The notes: a model not told the origin generated them from the sequence alone. A stretch of 64,000 nucleotides of DNA from Novosphingobium sp. CECT 9465 (GCF_920987055.1 NZ_CAKLBX010000003.1:1-64000), one strand, 5' to 3'; shown: positions 35,840 to 44,997, numbered from the stretch's first letter. Translations and numbers: made by a program.

Positions 35840-37984
35840 GTGAGAAATCTTGGTATTGGAACTGCACTCGGCTTCGGGCTGCTCACCGTCCCGGCAATGG
35901 CTCAAGACCAGTTCCTGCCGGGACCCGGCAGCACCTCGCAAACGATCATCGTGACCGGCGTCCGCGACGGCTATCAGATCGATGCGACCAGCACCGCCAC
36001 GCGCACACCGACCGAGCTCAACGATGTCCCCCAAGCGGTCTCGATCATCACGGAAACGCAGATCGACGACCAGGCGATGCGCTCTATTGCCGATGTACTA
36101 CGCTATGTCCCCGGCGCCGTAATCTCTCAAGGTGAGGGACACCGCGATCAGATCATCCTGCGCGGGAACAGCAGCACCGCAGACTTCTTCGTCGATGGCT
36201 TGCGGGACGACGTGCAATATTATCGCGGCCTCTACAATGCAGAGAGGATCGAGGTTCTGAAAGGTCCCAACGCGATGATCTTCGGGCGCGGCGGCGGCGG
36301 GGGCGTAATCAACCGCGTCACCAAGCGCCCTGTCGCCAACGCCTTCATCAGCGGCAGCGGTTCGGCGGACACATATGGCGCATGGTATGTCGACGCCGAC
36401 ATCAGTCAGCCACTCAGCGAGTCCGTCTCCACCCGGATGAACGCCGTTTACGAGGAGTTCCGAAACAATCGCGACTTCTATGACGGGCGCCGGGTTGCGA
36501 TCAACCCGACCGTCGCGCTCTCGCTCGGCGGTGCGACTCGGATCGATCTGGGCTTCGAATATAACAGCGACAAGCGAACGATCGACCGAGGCGTCCCCTC
36601 GGCCGTTCAGGGCTCGCTGACGAGCCCGTCACGCCCGCTCACCGGCGCCCGCGACACCTTCTTCGGTGTGCCGGGATTCAACGTCAGCGATTTCGAGGCC
36701 AAGGTCCTGAATGGGCGCGTCGAGCACCGCTTCAGCGACAATCTGACCCTGACCAGTCGGGTCCTGTATGGTGATTACGACAAGCTCTATCGGAACGCCT
36801 TTCCGGTCACCCCGGTCACGTCGCGCGGCGGCGTCCAGAGCGTCGGCCTCGAAGCGTATAGCGATCCCACGACACGCAAGAACCTGCTCAACCAGAACGA
36901 CCTTGTTTGGAGGGTCACCACTGGACCCGTCCGCCACGTGCTGCTCGCTGGCTTCGAAATTAGCGACCAGCGCACGCGCAACCAGCGGATCAACGGCTTT
37001 TTCGGGGGTGGTGATATCGTCAACGGGGGGCGGCGCGTCTTTGTCGGGTTGGCCGACCCGATCACGGTGCCGCCGGTCACGCTGCGCACCACTCCCAATA
37101 CCGGCTACCGGTCAATCCGCACGAACGCCGACGCCGCCGCCTTCTATGTGCAGGACCAGATCTCGATCGGCGACCATGTCGATCTGATCGGCGGCGTTCG
37201 CCGCGACCGCTTCACGCTTAACGTCGACGACCTGGTTGCCGGGCAGAGCTATCGCCGGACCGACACGCTTTGGTCTCCCCGAGTGGGCGTGGTGCTCAAG
37301 CCGGTGCAACCTGTCTCGATATACGCCAGCTATAGCCGGTCCTTCCTGCCGCAGTCGGGGGATCAATTCTCATCGCTCGATGTCACCAGCGCCGCGCTGG
37401 AGCCGGAGAGGTTCGACAATTACGAGCTTGGCCTCAAATGGGATATCCGCCCGACGCTGAACCTGACCGCCGCCATCTACCAGCTTGACCGCACCAACAC
37501 CCGCGCGGCCGACCCCAATGACCCCGCACGGACGGTGCTCACGGGCGCGCAGCGCAGCAAAGGGCTCGAACTCGGCCTTAGCGGCGCGATCACACCCCAG
37601 TGGCAGATCAGCGCGGGCTATGCGCTGCAGGACGCGACAATTCGCAAAACGACGAGTGCCGCCCCGGCCGGGCGCGAGGTTCCGCTGGTTCCCAAACAGC
37701 AGGCTTCGCTGTGGACCCGCTACGACCTCACCCCTCGCCTTGGGGCCGGGGTCGGGGTCTATCACCAGTCGAGGAGCTTCACGTCCATCAGCAACACCGC
37801 CATCCTGCCCGCCTTCACCCGCGTCGATGCCGCCGCATTCTTCAAGCTCACCCCCCAGATCGAGGCGCAAATCAACGTCGAGAACCTCCTCAACAGCAAC
37901 TATTTCTCGTCCGCCTACAACGACAACAACATCATGCCCGGTGCGCCGATGACAGTGCGAGCGACGGTTAGAATGAGCTTTTAG
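35840..37984 (+). CDS. TonB-dependent siderophore-type receptor
   Basis: This is a 714-residue outer-membrane receptor, started at GTG 35840 (read MRNLGIGTALGFGLLTVPAM), with a signal peptide cleaved near MAQ. The plug domain has PTELNDVPQAVSIITETQID, QIILRGNSSTADFFVDGLRD and YNAERIEVLKGPNAMIFGRG, typical of the Fiu/FhuE-like siderophore subgroup. The beta-barrel ends with QINVENLLNSNYFSSAYNDN and terminal MSF (aromatic C-terminus). It imports a ferric chelate or other metallophore using TonB energy. It is complete and lies directly after the IS insertion, so its original promoter may have been lost or replaced. Confidence 0.9.
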   Translation: MRNLGIGTALGFGLLTVPAMAQDQFLPGPGSTSQTIIVTGVRDGYQIDATSTATRTPTELNDVPQAVSIITETQIDDQAMRSIADVLRYVPGAVISQGEGHRDQIILRGNSSTADFFVDGLRDDVQYYRGLYNAERIEVLKGPNAMIFGRGGGGGVINRVTKRPVANAFISGSGSADTYGAWYVDADISQPLSESVSTRMNAVYEEFRNNRDFYDGRRVAINPTVALSLGGATRIDLGFEYNSDKRTIDRGVPSAVQGSLTSPSRPLTGARDTFFGVPGFNVSDFEAKVLNGRVEHRFSDNLTLTSRVLYGDYDKLYRNAFPVTPVTSRGGVQSVGLEAYSDPTTRKNLLNQNDLVWRVTTGPVRHVLLAGFEISDQRTRNQRINGFFGGGDIVNGGRRVFVGLADPITVPPVTLRTTPNTGYRSIRTNADAAAFYVQDQISIGDHVDLIGGVRRDRFTLNVDDLVAGQSYRRTDTLWSPRVGVVLKPVQPVSIYASYSRSFLPQSGDQFSSLDVTSAALEPERFDNYELGLKWDIRPTLNLTAAIYQLDRTNTRAADPNDPARTVLTGAQRSKGLELGLSGAITPQWQISAGYALQDATIRKTTSAAPAGREVPLVPKQQASLWTRYDLTPRLGAGVGVYHQSRSFTSISNTAILPAFTRVDAAAFFKLTPQIEAQINVENLLNSNYFSSAYNDNNIMPGAPMTVRATVRMSF

Positions 37985-38000
37985 ACAAGGCGCCGGAGAG

Positions 38001-38501
38001 ATGGATGTGAACACAGAGCGCGTAATCGAAGGCGCTGTGACGGGCGCGGCGGCGGGGTTGGTGGCCTCGTGGGTAATGTCCGAGTTCCACGAAGCCTGGA
38101 AAGCCGCTTCGGGCGATAGGGATGTCGGAGACGAGCCCAACACCGTCAAGGTGGCCGACGCTGTAACGGAAGCTACCGTAGGGAAACCGGTACCGGAGGG
38201 ATATCGTGAGCCTGCGGGAGCAGCTGTTCATTACGGCTTTGGGGTGTTTCTCGGCGCTCTCTACGGAGCCGCGGTGGAGGTTCGCCCAGAGACCAGCGCT
38301 GGGTTCGGAACCGCCTACGGAGCGGCGGTGTCGCTGGTCGCCGACGAGATGGCGATGCCGGCGTTGGGCTTTAGTCCCCCCGCTTCGGAGGTCGCGGCTT
38401 CGACGCACCTGCGCGGCTTTGTCTCGCACCTAGTTTTCGGCGTGGCTCTCGAAGTGGCGCGGAGGCTCCTAATTGCGGGTGTCAGAGCAAAGATTGCCTA
38501 A
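38001..38501 (+). CDS. DUF1440-family inner-membrane protein
   Basis: This is a 166-residue protein starting MDVNTERVIEGAVTGAAAGL. It has three to four hydrophobic segments (VTGAAAGLVASWVMSEFHEA; GAAVHYGFGVFLGALYGAAV; FGTAYGAAVSLVADEMAMPA; HLVFGVALEVARRLLIAGV). The pattern matches DUF1440, a family of small membrane proteins found in proteobacteria, with no settled function. It begins 16 nt after the TonB receptor stop and is probably co-transcribed. Confidence 0.7.
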   Translation: MDVNTERVIEGAVTGAAAGLVASWVMSEFHEAWKAASGDRDVGDEPNTVKVADAVTEATVGKPVPEGYREPAGAAVHYGFGVFLGALYGAAVEVRPETSAGFGTAYGAAVSLVADEMAMPALGFSPPASEVAASTHLRGFVSHLVFGVALEVARRLLIAGVRAKIA

Positions 38502-38599
38502 AGCCGCACGCCCGCGACCTTCTCCGTACTCTTGCGTGTCAGACGCGTTGTCACTCTTCAGAAGTGACAACGGCGCGGTGGCCCGCGCCGTTGTGCATC

Positions 38600-38929
38600 C
38601 TAGTGGTTGTAACCATGCTCGTTGTACCGGCGCGCGTCGCGACGCGCATGACGTACTTCCCGGCGGTAGTCCCGACGGGCGTGCCGGTTCGAGGCGTAGC
38701 CATAGTTGCCGTAATTGGAATAACCGTTACCGTAACTGCTATGCCCTTGGCCTTGGTAAGAGCCGTAACTTCGGCCGTGACCCTGCGGTTCAACATAGCC
38801 ATAGCCTTGGCTGTAGTAGCTCTGGTTCTGATACCCATGGCCGTTGGATTGGCCGGCATGGGCCGGCGGTTCGGCGAGGGCCGGTGCGGCTACGATGAGT
38901 GCCAATCCGGCGATCGCGAGCTTGAACAT
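38600..38929 (-). CDS. Small secreted His/Tyr/Gly-rich protein
   Basis: This is a protein of about 109 residues, started at ATG 38929 (MFKLAIAGLALIVAAPALAE) for the best signal peptide; an ATG 15 nt upstream is possible. The mature part is low-complexity: GQSNGHGYQNQSYYSQGYGY, GQGHSSYGNGYSNYGNYGYA and a basic His/Arg tail (RHARRDYRREVRHARRDARR). No enzyme domain is seen. Such exported Gly/Tyr/His-rich proteins may bind metal or matrix, but nothing here proves it. RBS-like AGGAAC lies upstream of the ATG. It is convergent with the DUF1440 gene. Confidence 0.55.
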   Translation of the reverse strand: MFKLAIAGLALIVAAPALAEPPAHAGQSNGHGYQNQSYYSQGYGYVEPQGHGRSYGSYQGQGHSSYGNGYSNYGNYGYASNRHARRDYRREVRHARRDARRYNEHGYNH

Positions 38930-38944
38930 GTTCCTTCTCCACAA

Positions 38945-39881
38945 CTACGCTCGTCGTACCGCGAGTGGCCGATCGGGCTGGAGAGATGTGTGCGCCGAAC
39001 GTGCTGAACCGGGTTTGAATAGTCTCGGCAGCTCGCGTGAAGACGGGACGGAAGCACCTTACGCCGGGAACTCGTCTCAGCTCGGAAGTCGAAGCTTACC
39101 AGGCGCGCGGAGCCGTCCGCGGCACCCTTTTGCCCCTTTCCCCCATATCCTAAGCCGTTTCCCTCTCGCTGTCCTGCGGGCTTAAAGTCGGCTCCGCGGT
39201 CCGGCTTATGTACCTGATCCGGTGGCGGGCACCGGACGGGCTTTCCAGAGTCTTCGGGACAAACCCAGGCTGAGCACGACGGCGAATGCCGCCAGAACGC
39301 CGGGAAAGACGAACGACGCGACCCTCACCGTCAGGCCGAACTCTAGCTCCAGCTGGAGGAAAAGACGGCGGTCAGGGCATTTGAAATGTGGGGCGTCAAG
39401 GATTGCTCGGGCGCTTTTCGCAGGGTAAGTGCCGTCCCCTCAACGAGCTACCAGGCTCGACTCGGTGACGCGCTCATCCGTGCCCGCGCAATTTGAACGC
39501 TAACGTCATCGGAAATAGCAAACATCGCGCCGTCGCCCCAGCCCGTTCACTGGCCTCAGGCCGGCCTTGGGGGTGGGTTGATATCAAGGCGTGGCCGCCC
39601 GATTGGGCCGCCCTCATCGTTCTGAACGGGGGTTCTGCGACGGCGAGGCCGCGGAACCGCATCGATTGCCGGTCTGCGTGTCATCCGACCGATTTTGACC
39701 TCCCATAAAACAGGGAATTCGAACAGCGGGACGCGTGTGCCCGGCCTGTCTAGCGAGCTGCGAGCGATTGGACGCAATGGAAGAGTGCGCAGCCGCGTCC
39801 GGGGGGTGTGTGACATTCGCTCGCTTCGGACTCGAGGGGTGTTCACCGGCCGTGCGTAATGGATGTGAGGACGGCGGAGGA
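38945..39881. other. 937-bp region without a supportable gene
   Basis: I see no complete gene. On the minus strand, about 39200-39390, one frame reads FGLTVRVASFVFPGVLAAFA followed by VVLSLGLSRRLWKARPVPAT before a stop. This looks like the C-terminal membrane helix of a lost protein. Short ORFs at 39493-39708 have no recognised domain. The end of the region should hold the promoter of the CnrYXH-like cassette, but I could not define it. Confidence 0.35.
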
Positions 39882-40172
39882 ATGAACATGGACATGAATT
39901 TAGACAGCGCGTTGCGCCGCCTTGCCGAGCAACCGCTTCATCCACGGCTTGCTGAACTGGAAGGCGATGTCATGCGGTTGATCGCGGCGGAGCGGCGCGC
40001 GGGCGGCGGAGTTACGCTGCGATCCGGCATGCTGGCAGCGCTAGGCGCAGTCGCCTTGGGAGTGGTGGGCGGCGGATTGTCGTCCGCAGCGACGACTGCG
40101 CAGGTGCCGACGCTAACACCCTTCGGGCCTGCCATGCCGCTAGCGCCTTCGACCTTACTCGCGTTCCAGTGA
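39882..40172 (+). CDS. CnrY-like membrane anti-sigma factor
   Basis: This is a 96-residue protein; ATG 39882 is preceded by GGCGGAGG. It is a short N-terminal cytoplasmic helix (MNMDMNLDSALRRLAEQPLH) followed by one membrane segment near residues 48-66 (MLAALGAVALGVVGGGLSSA). This is the architecture of CnrY/NccY-type anti-sigma factors that hold an ECF sigma at the membrane. The assignment rests on size, topology and position: it is immediately followed, with 4-nt overlaps, by a CnrX-like sensor and an ECF sigma gene, the same order as cnrYXH of Cupriavidus. Sequence similarity to CnrY is not claimed. Confidence 0.6.
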   Translation: MNMDMNLDSALRRLAEQPLHPRLAELEGDVMRLIAAERRAGGGVTLRSGMLAALGAVALGVVGGGLSSAATTAQVPTLTPFGPAMPLAPSTLLAFQ

Positions 40173-40612
40173 CGAGCGGCGCCCGGAGGACGATGCTGAT
40201 CGCCATCGTCGCGTTCGTGGCGGCGGTCGCAGGCGTGTGGGCTGGACGTGAGTTATTCCCCTCCCCGCCAAGCCCGGGCGTTGAGCTTCACAGCTTGCTC
40301 CACGACGGGCTCGAGCTGGACGAAGCTCAACAGACCAAGCTCCAGATGCTGGAGTCTCACTTCACCGTTCGAAGGCGTGCCTTGGAGCTGGAACTCAGAG
40401 CCGACAACGCCCGGCTCGCCGCCGCCATCGAGGCCGAACATGGTAACGGGCCGCAGGTCGCGGCCGCCGTCGATCGTTCGCACGGCGCGATGGGTGAGCT
40501 CCAGAAGGAGACGTTGAACCATATGTTCGCGATGCGGCAGATCCTGCGGCCCGACCAGGCGAGGACGTTTGACCGCGCGGTGGTGAAGGCGCTGACCGCA
40601 GACGCGCGGTGA
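40169..40612 (+). CDS. CnrX-like periplasmic heavy-metal sensor
   Basis: This is a 147-residue membrane-anchored protein (TM about residues 8-26, MLIAIVAFVAAVAGVWAGRE) with a periplasmic helical hairpin of the CnrX/Spy/CpxP type: VELHSLLHDGLELDEAQQTK, FTVRRRALELELRADNARLA, AAIEAEHGNGPQVAAAVDRS and QKETLNHMFAMRQILRPDQA. His and Glu residues in the hairpin (HSLLHDGLE, EAEHG, HMFAM) could form the metal site. In the CnrYXH model, metal binding by X releases sigma H from Y. It overlaps both neighbours by 4 nt (ATGA at 40169, GTGA at 40609). Confidence 0.75.
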   Translation: MTSGARRTMLIAIVAFVAAVAGVWAGRELFPSPPSPGVELHSLLHDGLELDEAQQTKLQMLESHFTVRRRALELELRADNARLAAAIEAEHGNGPQVAAAVDRSHGAMGELQKETLNHMFAMRQILRPDQARTFDRAVVKALTADAR

Positions 40613-41181
40613 GCCTTGATCTCGCGGCCTGCACGGACGGCGAACTCGCCGCCTTGACGCTCGCCGGACGTCAGGCTGCGTTCGCTGAGATCATGCGGCG
40701 GCACCAAAGACCGGTCTACCGCCTGATCCGCTCGCATATCGGCGACGCCGAAGAGGCGCTTGACCTCACTCAGGAATGCTTCGTGGCCGCCTTTCAGAAC
40801 TTGCGAAAGTATGACGGAGATCGGCCGCTCGCTGCGTGGCTGACCCGCGTGGCGATCAACAAGAGCCGCGACTGGCACAGGCGGCGGCGCATACGCCAGA
40901 TACTATCGTTCGCCTCTTCGCTGCCGCCCGACACCATGGAGAGTGAGCGGGACGAGGCGCCGGGTGCCGACGCCATCACCTTCGATCGCGCAGAGCTTGC
41001 GCGGCTTTCGCGCGCGGTGTCCGAGCTGCCGGCCACGCTCAAGGAGACGCTTTTGCTGCGGACCGTGGAGGGCTTGTCCCAGGCGGAAACCGCCGCCGCG
41101 CTGGGGATCAGCGGAAAGGCCGTGGAGACGCGGCTCCGGCGTGCGCGTGAAAGATTATCGAAAATTCTCCACTTCGCGTGA
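40609..41181 (+). CDS. ECF sigma factor, CnrH-like
   Basis: This is a 190-residue RNA polymerase sigma factor of the extracytoplasmic-function group, started at GTG 40609. Region 2 is visible as AFAEIMRRHQRPVYRLIRSH, IGDAEEALDLTQECFVAAFQ and AWLTRVAINKSRDWHRRRR. Region 4 is visible as SELPATLKETLLLRTVEGLS and AETAAALGISGKAVETRLRR. It is the last gene of the anti-sigma/sensor/sigma cassette and probably directs transcription of the neighbouring copper genes (41278 onward). The target promoter was not identified; a 13-C run lies in the gap. Confidence 0.85.
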   Translation: MSLDLAACTDGELAALTLAGRQAAFAEIMRRHQRPVYRLIRSHIGDAEEALDLTQECFVAAFQNLRKYDGDRPLAAWLTRVAINKSRDWHRRRRIRQILSFASSLPPDTMESERDEAPGADAITFDRAELARLSRAVSELPATLKETLLLRTVEGLSQAETAAALGISGKAVETRLRRARERLSKILHFA

Positions 41182-41224
41182 GGGGATGGGCCTATTTGCG
41201 CGTAATGAAAGATAAGGTCGGCGG

Positions 41225-41237
41225 CCCCCCCCCCCCC
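41225..41237 (+). repeat. Run of 13 cytosines
   Basis: A homopolymer C13 lies between the sigma gene stop (41181) and copA (ATG 41278), about 40 bp upstream of the copA start. Such tracts slip during replication and can alter promoter spacing; they are also classic assembly-error sites. Confidence 0.9.
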
Positions 41238-41277
41238 GCCGCCGGCCGCAAGCATTGAACTGGAGCGAAGGAAAGGC

Positions 41278-43284
41278 ATGAGCCGCAATCTAAACCGGCG
41301 CGACGTAATGCGCGGAACCGCCATGCTTGGCGGCACGCTGGCCATGTCGGCCTACCTGCCGGCTTGGGCGCAACCTGTGTCGCGCGGCATCGCCAGGCCC
41401 CTGCCGACCGTGTCGGGCACAAACATCGCGCTGACGATCGACAGGATGAAGCTCGTCATGGACGGGATCACGACGCCGGCAATCGGCGTCAACGGCACCG
41501 TGCCCGCACCGCTCGTCCGCCTCCAGGAGGGCCAGAACGTCCGTCTCGCAGTGACCAACAATCTCGACGAGGATAGCTCGATTCACTGGCACGGGCTCAT
41601 TCTGCCGTTCCAAATGGACGGCGTGCCCGGCATCAGCTTCCCTGGCATCAAGGCGCGTTCGACCTTCGTATACGAATTCCCGATCTTGCAGTCGGGCACC
41701 TACTGGTATCACAGCCATTCGGGCGAACAGGAGCAGGCAGGGCTCTACGGACCCATCGTGATTGATCCGGCCGGTGCCGACCCGATCGCGTTCGACCGCG
41801 AGCATGTGATCGTCCTCTCCGACCATAGCGAAATGACGGGCGAGGAAATTTTCCGCAAGCTCAAGCAGATGGGCGGCGCCTATTTCAACTATCAGCGCCC
41901 GACGCTGAGCGGGCTGCTCGCCGGCCGCGAGATGCGCCTCAAGGATCGGATGGAATGGGGCAAGATGCGCATGGACCCGGCCGATATTGCGGATGTTACG
42001 GGGTCGACCTACACCTTCCTCGTCAATGGCTTTGGCCCTTACGACAACTGGACGGGCCTCTTCCGACCGGGCGAGCGGGTTCGGCTGCGCATCGTCAATG
42101 CTGCGGCGCAAACCAACTTCAACGTGCGCATCCCTGACTTGCCGATGACGGTGGTGCAGGCCGACGGCCAGAACGTCCGGCCGGTAACCGTGGACGAATT
42201 CCAGATCGGCGTCGCGGAAACCTTCGACGTGATCGTGACGCCCGAGGACCGCGCCTACAGCTTCGTTTCCGAGGCGATCGACCGATCCGGCATGGGGCGC
42301 GCGACACTGGCCCCGCGCGAGGGCATGATCGCCCCGGTCCCGCCGCTCCGCCCGCGCACGTTGCTGACCATGACCGACATGGGCATGGACATGAGCGGGA
42401 TGGAGGGGATGTCCGGTATGGCGGACGAGAACCCGGTCGCAAAGCGCGGGCCGGATCCCACGTTGATGCAGAATGCCTCGCGCAACCTGTGGAAGCTCAC
42501 CGGGTGGAAAGAGCCCACCGATCACGGAACGAAGGCGGTAGGCGCTGCGATGGCCGGCATGGCTGGGATGGGGGGCGACCAGATGAGCGGCGCTATGCCA
42601 GGGATGGACCATAGCCAAATGGCGGCGGGCGCTGCCGGGATGGCGGGCATGGACCATGGTCAGATGAGCAGCGGCGGCATGGCCGGGATGGATCATGGGT
42701 CAGGCGGCAGCATGGACATGAACATACGCAACCCCAAGAACGCGCCCGGCGTCAAGATGGGGCCGGGAGTGCAGACCATCTCGCCGATGCCGAAGGACCG
42801 CACGGGCGAGCCGCCGCAGGGGCTGGAGGACGCGGATCATCGCGTGCTCACTTATCGCGATCTTGTCGCGCTCGACCGCAACCCGGACGTTCGCGCCCCG
42901 TCGCGTCAGTTGGAGATCCACCTGACGGGCAATATGGAGCGCTACATGTGGGGCTTTGACGGCCAGAAGATGAGCGACCCTGCCGACCCCATCCCGTTCC
43001 GCAAGGACGAGCGCGCGCGCGTCACCCTGGTCAATGACACGATGATGCCGCACCCAATTCATTTGCACGGCCACTTCTTCGAGCTGGTGACCGGACATGG
43101 CGACTTTGCGCCTCGCAAGCACACGGTGAATGTGGCGCCCGGCGGTAAGATGACATTCGACGTAACGGCCGATGCGCCCGGCGACTGGGCGTTCCACTGC
43201 CACAATCTCTATCACATGACCGCGGGGATGATGCGTGTCGTGACGGTTCGCCCGATGGGCGAGGAGAATCGCGATGCAGCCTAA
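41278..43284 (+). CDS. copA: Multicopper oxidase CopA (PcoA family)
   Basis: This is a 668-residue periplasmic copper-resistance oxidase, oxidising Cu(I) and binding copper. The Tat signal is MSRNLNRRDVMRGTAMLGGT. Cupredoxin copper ligands are visible: SSIHWHGLILPF, GTYWYHSHSGEQEQAG, HPIHLHGHFFELV and the type-1/trinuclear motif WAFHCHNLYHMTAGM. Between domains 2 and 3 is a long Met/His-rich segment with repeated GMDH units (MAGMDHGQMSSGGMAGMDHG), typical of CopA/PcoA copper-storage loops. An RBS-like GAAGGAAAGG precedes ATG 41278. It overlaps copB by 11 nt, so the pair is co-translated. Confidence 0.93.
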   Translation: MSRNLNRRDVMRGTAMLGGTLAMSAYLPAWAQPVSRGIARPLPTVSGTNIALTIDRMKLVMDGITTPAIGVNGTVPAPLVRLQEGQNVRLAVTNNLDEDSSIHWHGLILPFQMDGVPGISFPGIKARSTFVYEFPILQSGTYWYHSHSGEQEQAGLYGPIVIDPAGADPIAFDREHVIVLSDHSEMTGEEIFRKLKQMGGAYFNYQRPTLSGLLAGREMRLKDRMEWGKMRMDPADIADVTGSTYTFLVNGFGPYDNWTGLFRPGERVRLRIVNAAAQTNFNVRIPDLPMTVVQADGQNVRPVTVDEFQIGVAETFDVIVTPEDRAYSFVSEAIDRSGMGRATLAPREGMIAPVPPLRPRTLLTMTDMGMDMSGMEGMSGMADENPVAKRGPDPTLMQNASRNLWKLTGWKEPTDHGTKAVGAAMAGMAGMGGDQMSGAMPGMDHSQMAAGAAGMAGMDHGQMSSGGMAGMDHGSGGSMDMNIRNPKNAPGVKMGPGVQTISPMPKDRTGEPPQGLEDADHRVLTYRDLVALDRNPDVRAPSRQLEIHLTGNMERYMWGFDGQKMSDPADPIPFRKDERARVTLVNDTMMPHPIHLHGHFFELVTGHGDFAPRKHTVNVAPGGKMTFDVTADAPGDWAFHCHNLYHMTAGMMRVVTVRPMGEENRDAA

Positions 43285-44566
43285 GTTCCTCCTGATCGCT
43301 GGCGGCGCGGCGCTTGGCCTCGCAACGCCGGTGGCCGCGCAGATGGACCATTCCAACATGCCCGGCATGAAGATGCCGCCGCCAAAGACGCCAGCGGTGA
43401 AAAAGCCTGCCGCCAAGCCCGCAGCGACCAAGCCCGCCGCGCGCAAGTCCGCGAAGCCTGCCGCTAGGTCGACACCGCGCGCGAAGGCGGGATCGGCGGC
43501 CAAGCCCGCCGCAAGTCGGTCCGCCAAGCCTCCGGTCGGTGAACCGGCCGTTGCCGATCCTCACGCCGGTCATGACATGTCCGCCATGCCCGGTATGAAT
43601 ATGCCTGAAGCCAAACCTGATGCCAGTTCGGGGCACGACATGTCCGCAATGCCAGGTGCGTCCGGCGGCGCCAACCCCGCCGAGCCAGGCGCTATGCAGG
43701 GCATGGATCATGGATCGATGCCGGGAATGGGCCAAAGTTCGGGCGCGATGCAAGGCATGCCGGGATACGACATGGGAAGCATGCCCTCAGGCACGGGCGC
43801 GGCGATGATCGGCACCAACCTGCAGGCCGGCACCGCTCCGCCGCCCCCCATTCCGACGGATCGTGCCGCGGACCAGGTCTACTCTGCCGCTGCCATGGCG
43901 CATTCGCAGCAGCATCTGCGGTCGATGCACGGCGGGCAGAATTTCTCGCAGGTCATATTCAACCTGGCTGAAGTCCAGATCCGGGATGGTCGCGATGCTT
44001 ATCGTTGGGATGGCAGCGCCTGGTACGGTGGCGACGTTAATCGTCTGGTTCTTAAAACCGAGGGCGAAGGGAACTTTGGGAGAAGCTTGGAAAGGGCGGA
44101 GCTGCAGGCGCTCTACGCACGGGCAATCGGACCCTATACCGATTTTCAGGCAGGGATCCGGTACGACTTCAAGCCTAATCCCTCGCGTGTTTACGCGACA
44201 GTCGGTTTTGAGAGCCTGGCTCCGGGTTTCTTCGATGTCGAGGGCGCACTGTTCTTGTCTAGCAAGGGAGACGTGCTGGGCCGCGTTGAAGGCTATTACG
44301 ATCAGCGCATCACCCAGCGGCTGATTCTCCAGCCTCGTGTCGAAGCTGAGTTTGCGGCGCAGGACGTTCCGGCAGACCGGATCGGTTCGGGCTTGTCGGA
44401 TATCGAGCTTGGCTTGCGGCTGCGCTACGAGGTGAAGCGAGAGTTCGCCCCCTATATAGGTGTTTCGTACGAGCGCAGAGTGGGCCGTTCTGCTCGTTTT
44501 GCACGCGAGGATGGCGAGGATGCGATATCCACCAGCCTCGTTCTGGGCATTCGCACATGGTTTTGA
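43274..44566 (+). CDS. copB: Outer-membrane copper-resistance protein CopB (PcoB)
   Basis: This is a 430-residue protein starting MQPKFLLIAGGAALGLATPV with a signal peptide. The N-terminal 170 residues are low-complexity: Lys/Ala/Pro-rich (KKPAAKPAATKPAARKSAKP), then repeated Met/His motifs (GHDMSAMPGMNMPE, MQGMDHGSMPGMGQSSG). The C-terminal beta-barrel is the PcoB domain: QVIFNLAEVQIRDGRDAYRW, DGSAWYGGDVNRLVLKTEGE, GPYTDFQAGIRYDFKPNPSR and RYEVKREFAPYIGVSYERRV, ending RTWF with a terminal aromatic. It probably binds or exports copper across the outer membrane together with CopA. Confidence 0.92.
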   Translation: MQPKFLLIAGGAALGLATPVAAQMDHSNMPGMKMPPPKTPAVKKPAAKPAATKPAARKSAKPAARSTPRAKAGSAAKPAASRSAKPPVGEPAVADPHAGHDMSAMPGMNMPEAKPDASSGHDMSAMPGASGGANPAEPGAMQGMDHGSMPGMGQSSGAMQGMPGYDMGSMPSGTGAAMIGTNLQAGTAPPPPIPTDRAADQVYSAAAMAHSQQHLRSMHGGQNFSQVIFNLAEVQIRDGRDAYRWDGSAWYGGDVNRLVLKTEGEGNFGRSLERAELQALYARAIGPYTDFQAGIRYDFKPNPSRVYATVGFESLAPGFFDVEGALFLSSKGDVLGRVEGYYDQRITQRLILQPRVEAEFAAQDVPADRIGSGLSDIELGLRLRYEVKREFAPYIGVSYERRVGRSARFAREDGEDAISTSLVLGIRTWF

Positions 44567-44613
44567 GACCAACGAGTCTTGTTGCGTTGGCCGAGGCCAA
44601 GAAGGAGAAAACG

Positions 44614-44997
44614 ATGTTCAAGGCAGTAACACTTCTGGCTCTGGCCGCGATGTCGGCGAGCCCCGCTTTGGCTCAGCAGCAGATGCAGGGCATGGACCAC
44701 TCGAAAATGCAAGGCATGAACCACGACAACATGCCTGGCATGAACACGCCTTTCATGCCCGCCGAAATGGCGATGCATGAAAAGATGATGAAGGCCAAGG
44801 GCGCTAATGCGAGCGAGACGTGGGTCCGCAAGATGATCGAGCATCACCGCGGTGCGATCGCCATGTCGCAGATCGTTCTCCGCCAGGCGCCAGATGCGAA
44901 GACCCGGCAAATGGCTCAGAAATCGATTGCCGAGCAGAACAACAGCATCGGTGAGCTCCAGGCGATGCTTCGATCGATGGGCAAGCGTCCTCAGTAA
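44614..44997 (+). CDS. DUF305 secreted metal-binding-type protein
   Basis: This is a 127-residue periplasmic protein starting at ATG 44614 after AAGGAG, with signal peptide MFKAVTLLALAAMSASPALA. It has a Met/His-rich lead (QQMQGMDHSKMQGMNHDNMP) then the DUF305 four-helix core with WVRKMIEHHRGAIAMSQIVL, the family's conserved M-I-x-H-H motif, and a second helix pair KTRQMAQKSIAEQNNSIGEL. DUF305 proteins recur in copper clusters and are presumed copper binders. It lies 47 nt after copB and is likely in the same operon. Confidence 0.85.
   Translation: MFKAVTLLALAAMSASPALAQQQMQGMDHSKMQGMNHDNMPGMNTPFMPAEMAMHEKMMKAKGANASETWVRKMIEHHRGAIAMSQIVLRQAPDAKTRQMAQKSIAEQNNSIGELQAMLRSMGKRPQ

Noticed and set aside
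41290..42696. 468-codon minus-strand frame opposite the multicopper oxidase
   Set aside because: It is a His/Arg-rich shadow of a gene with all copper-ligand motifs on the plus strand.
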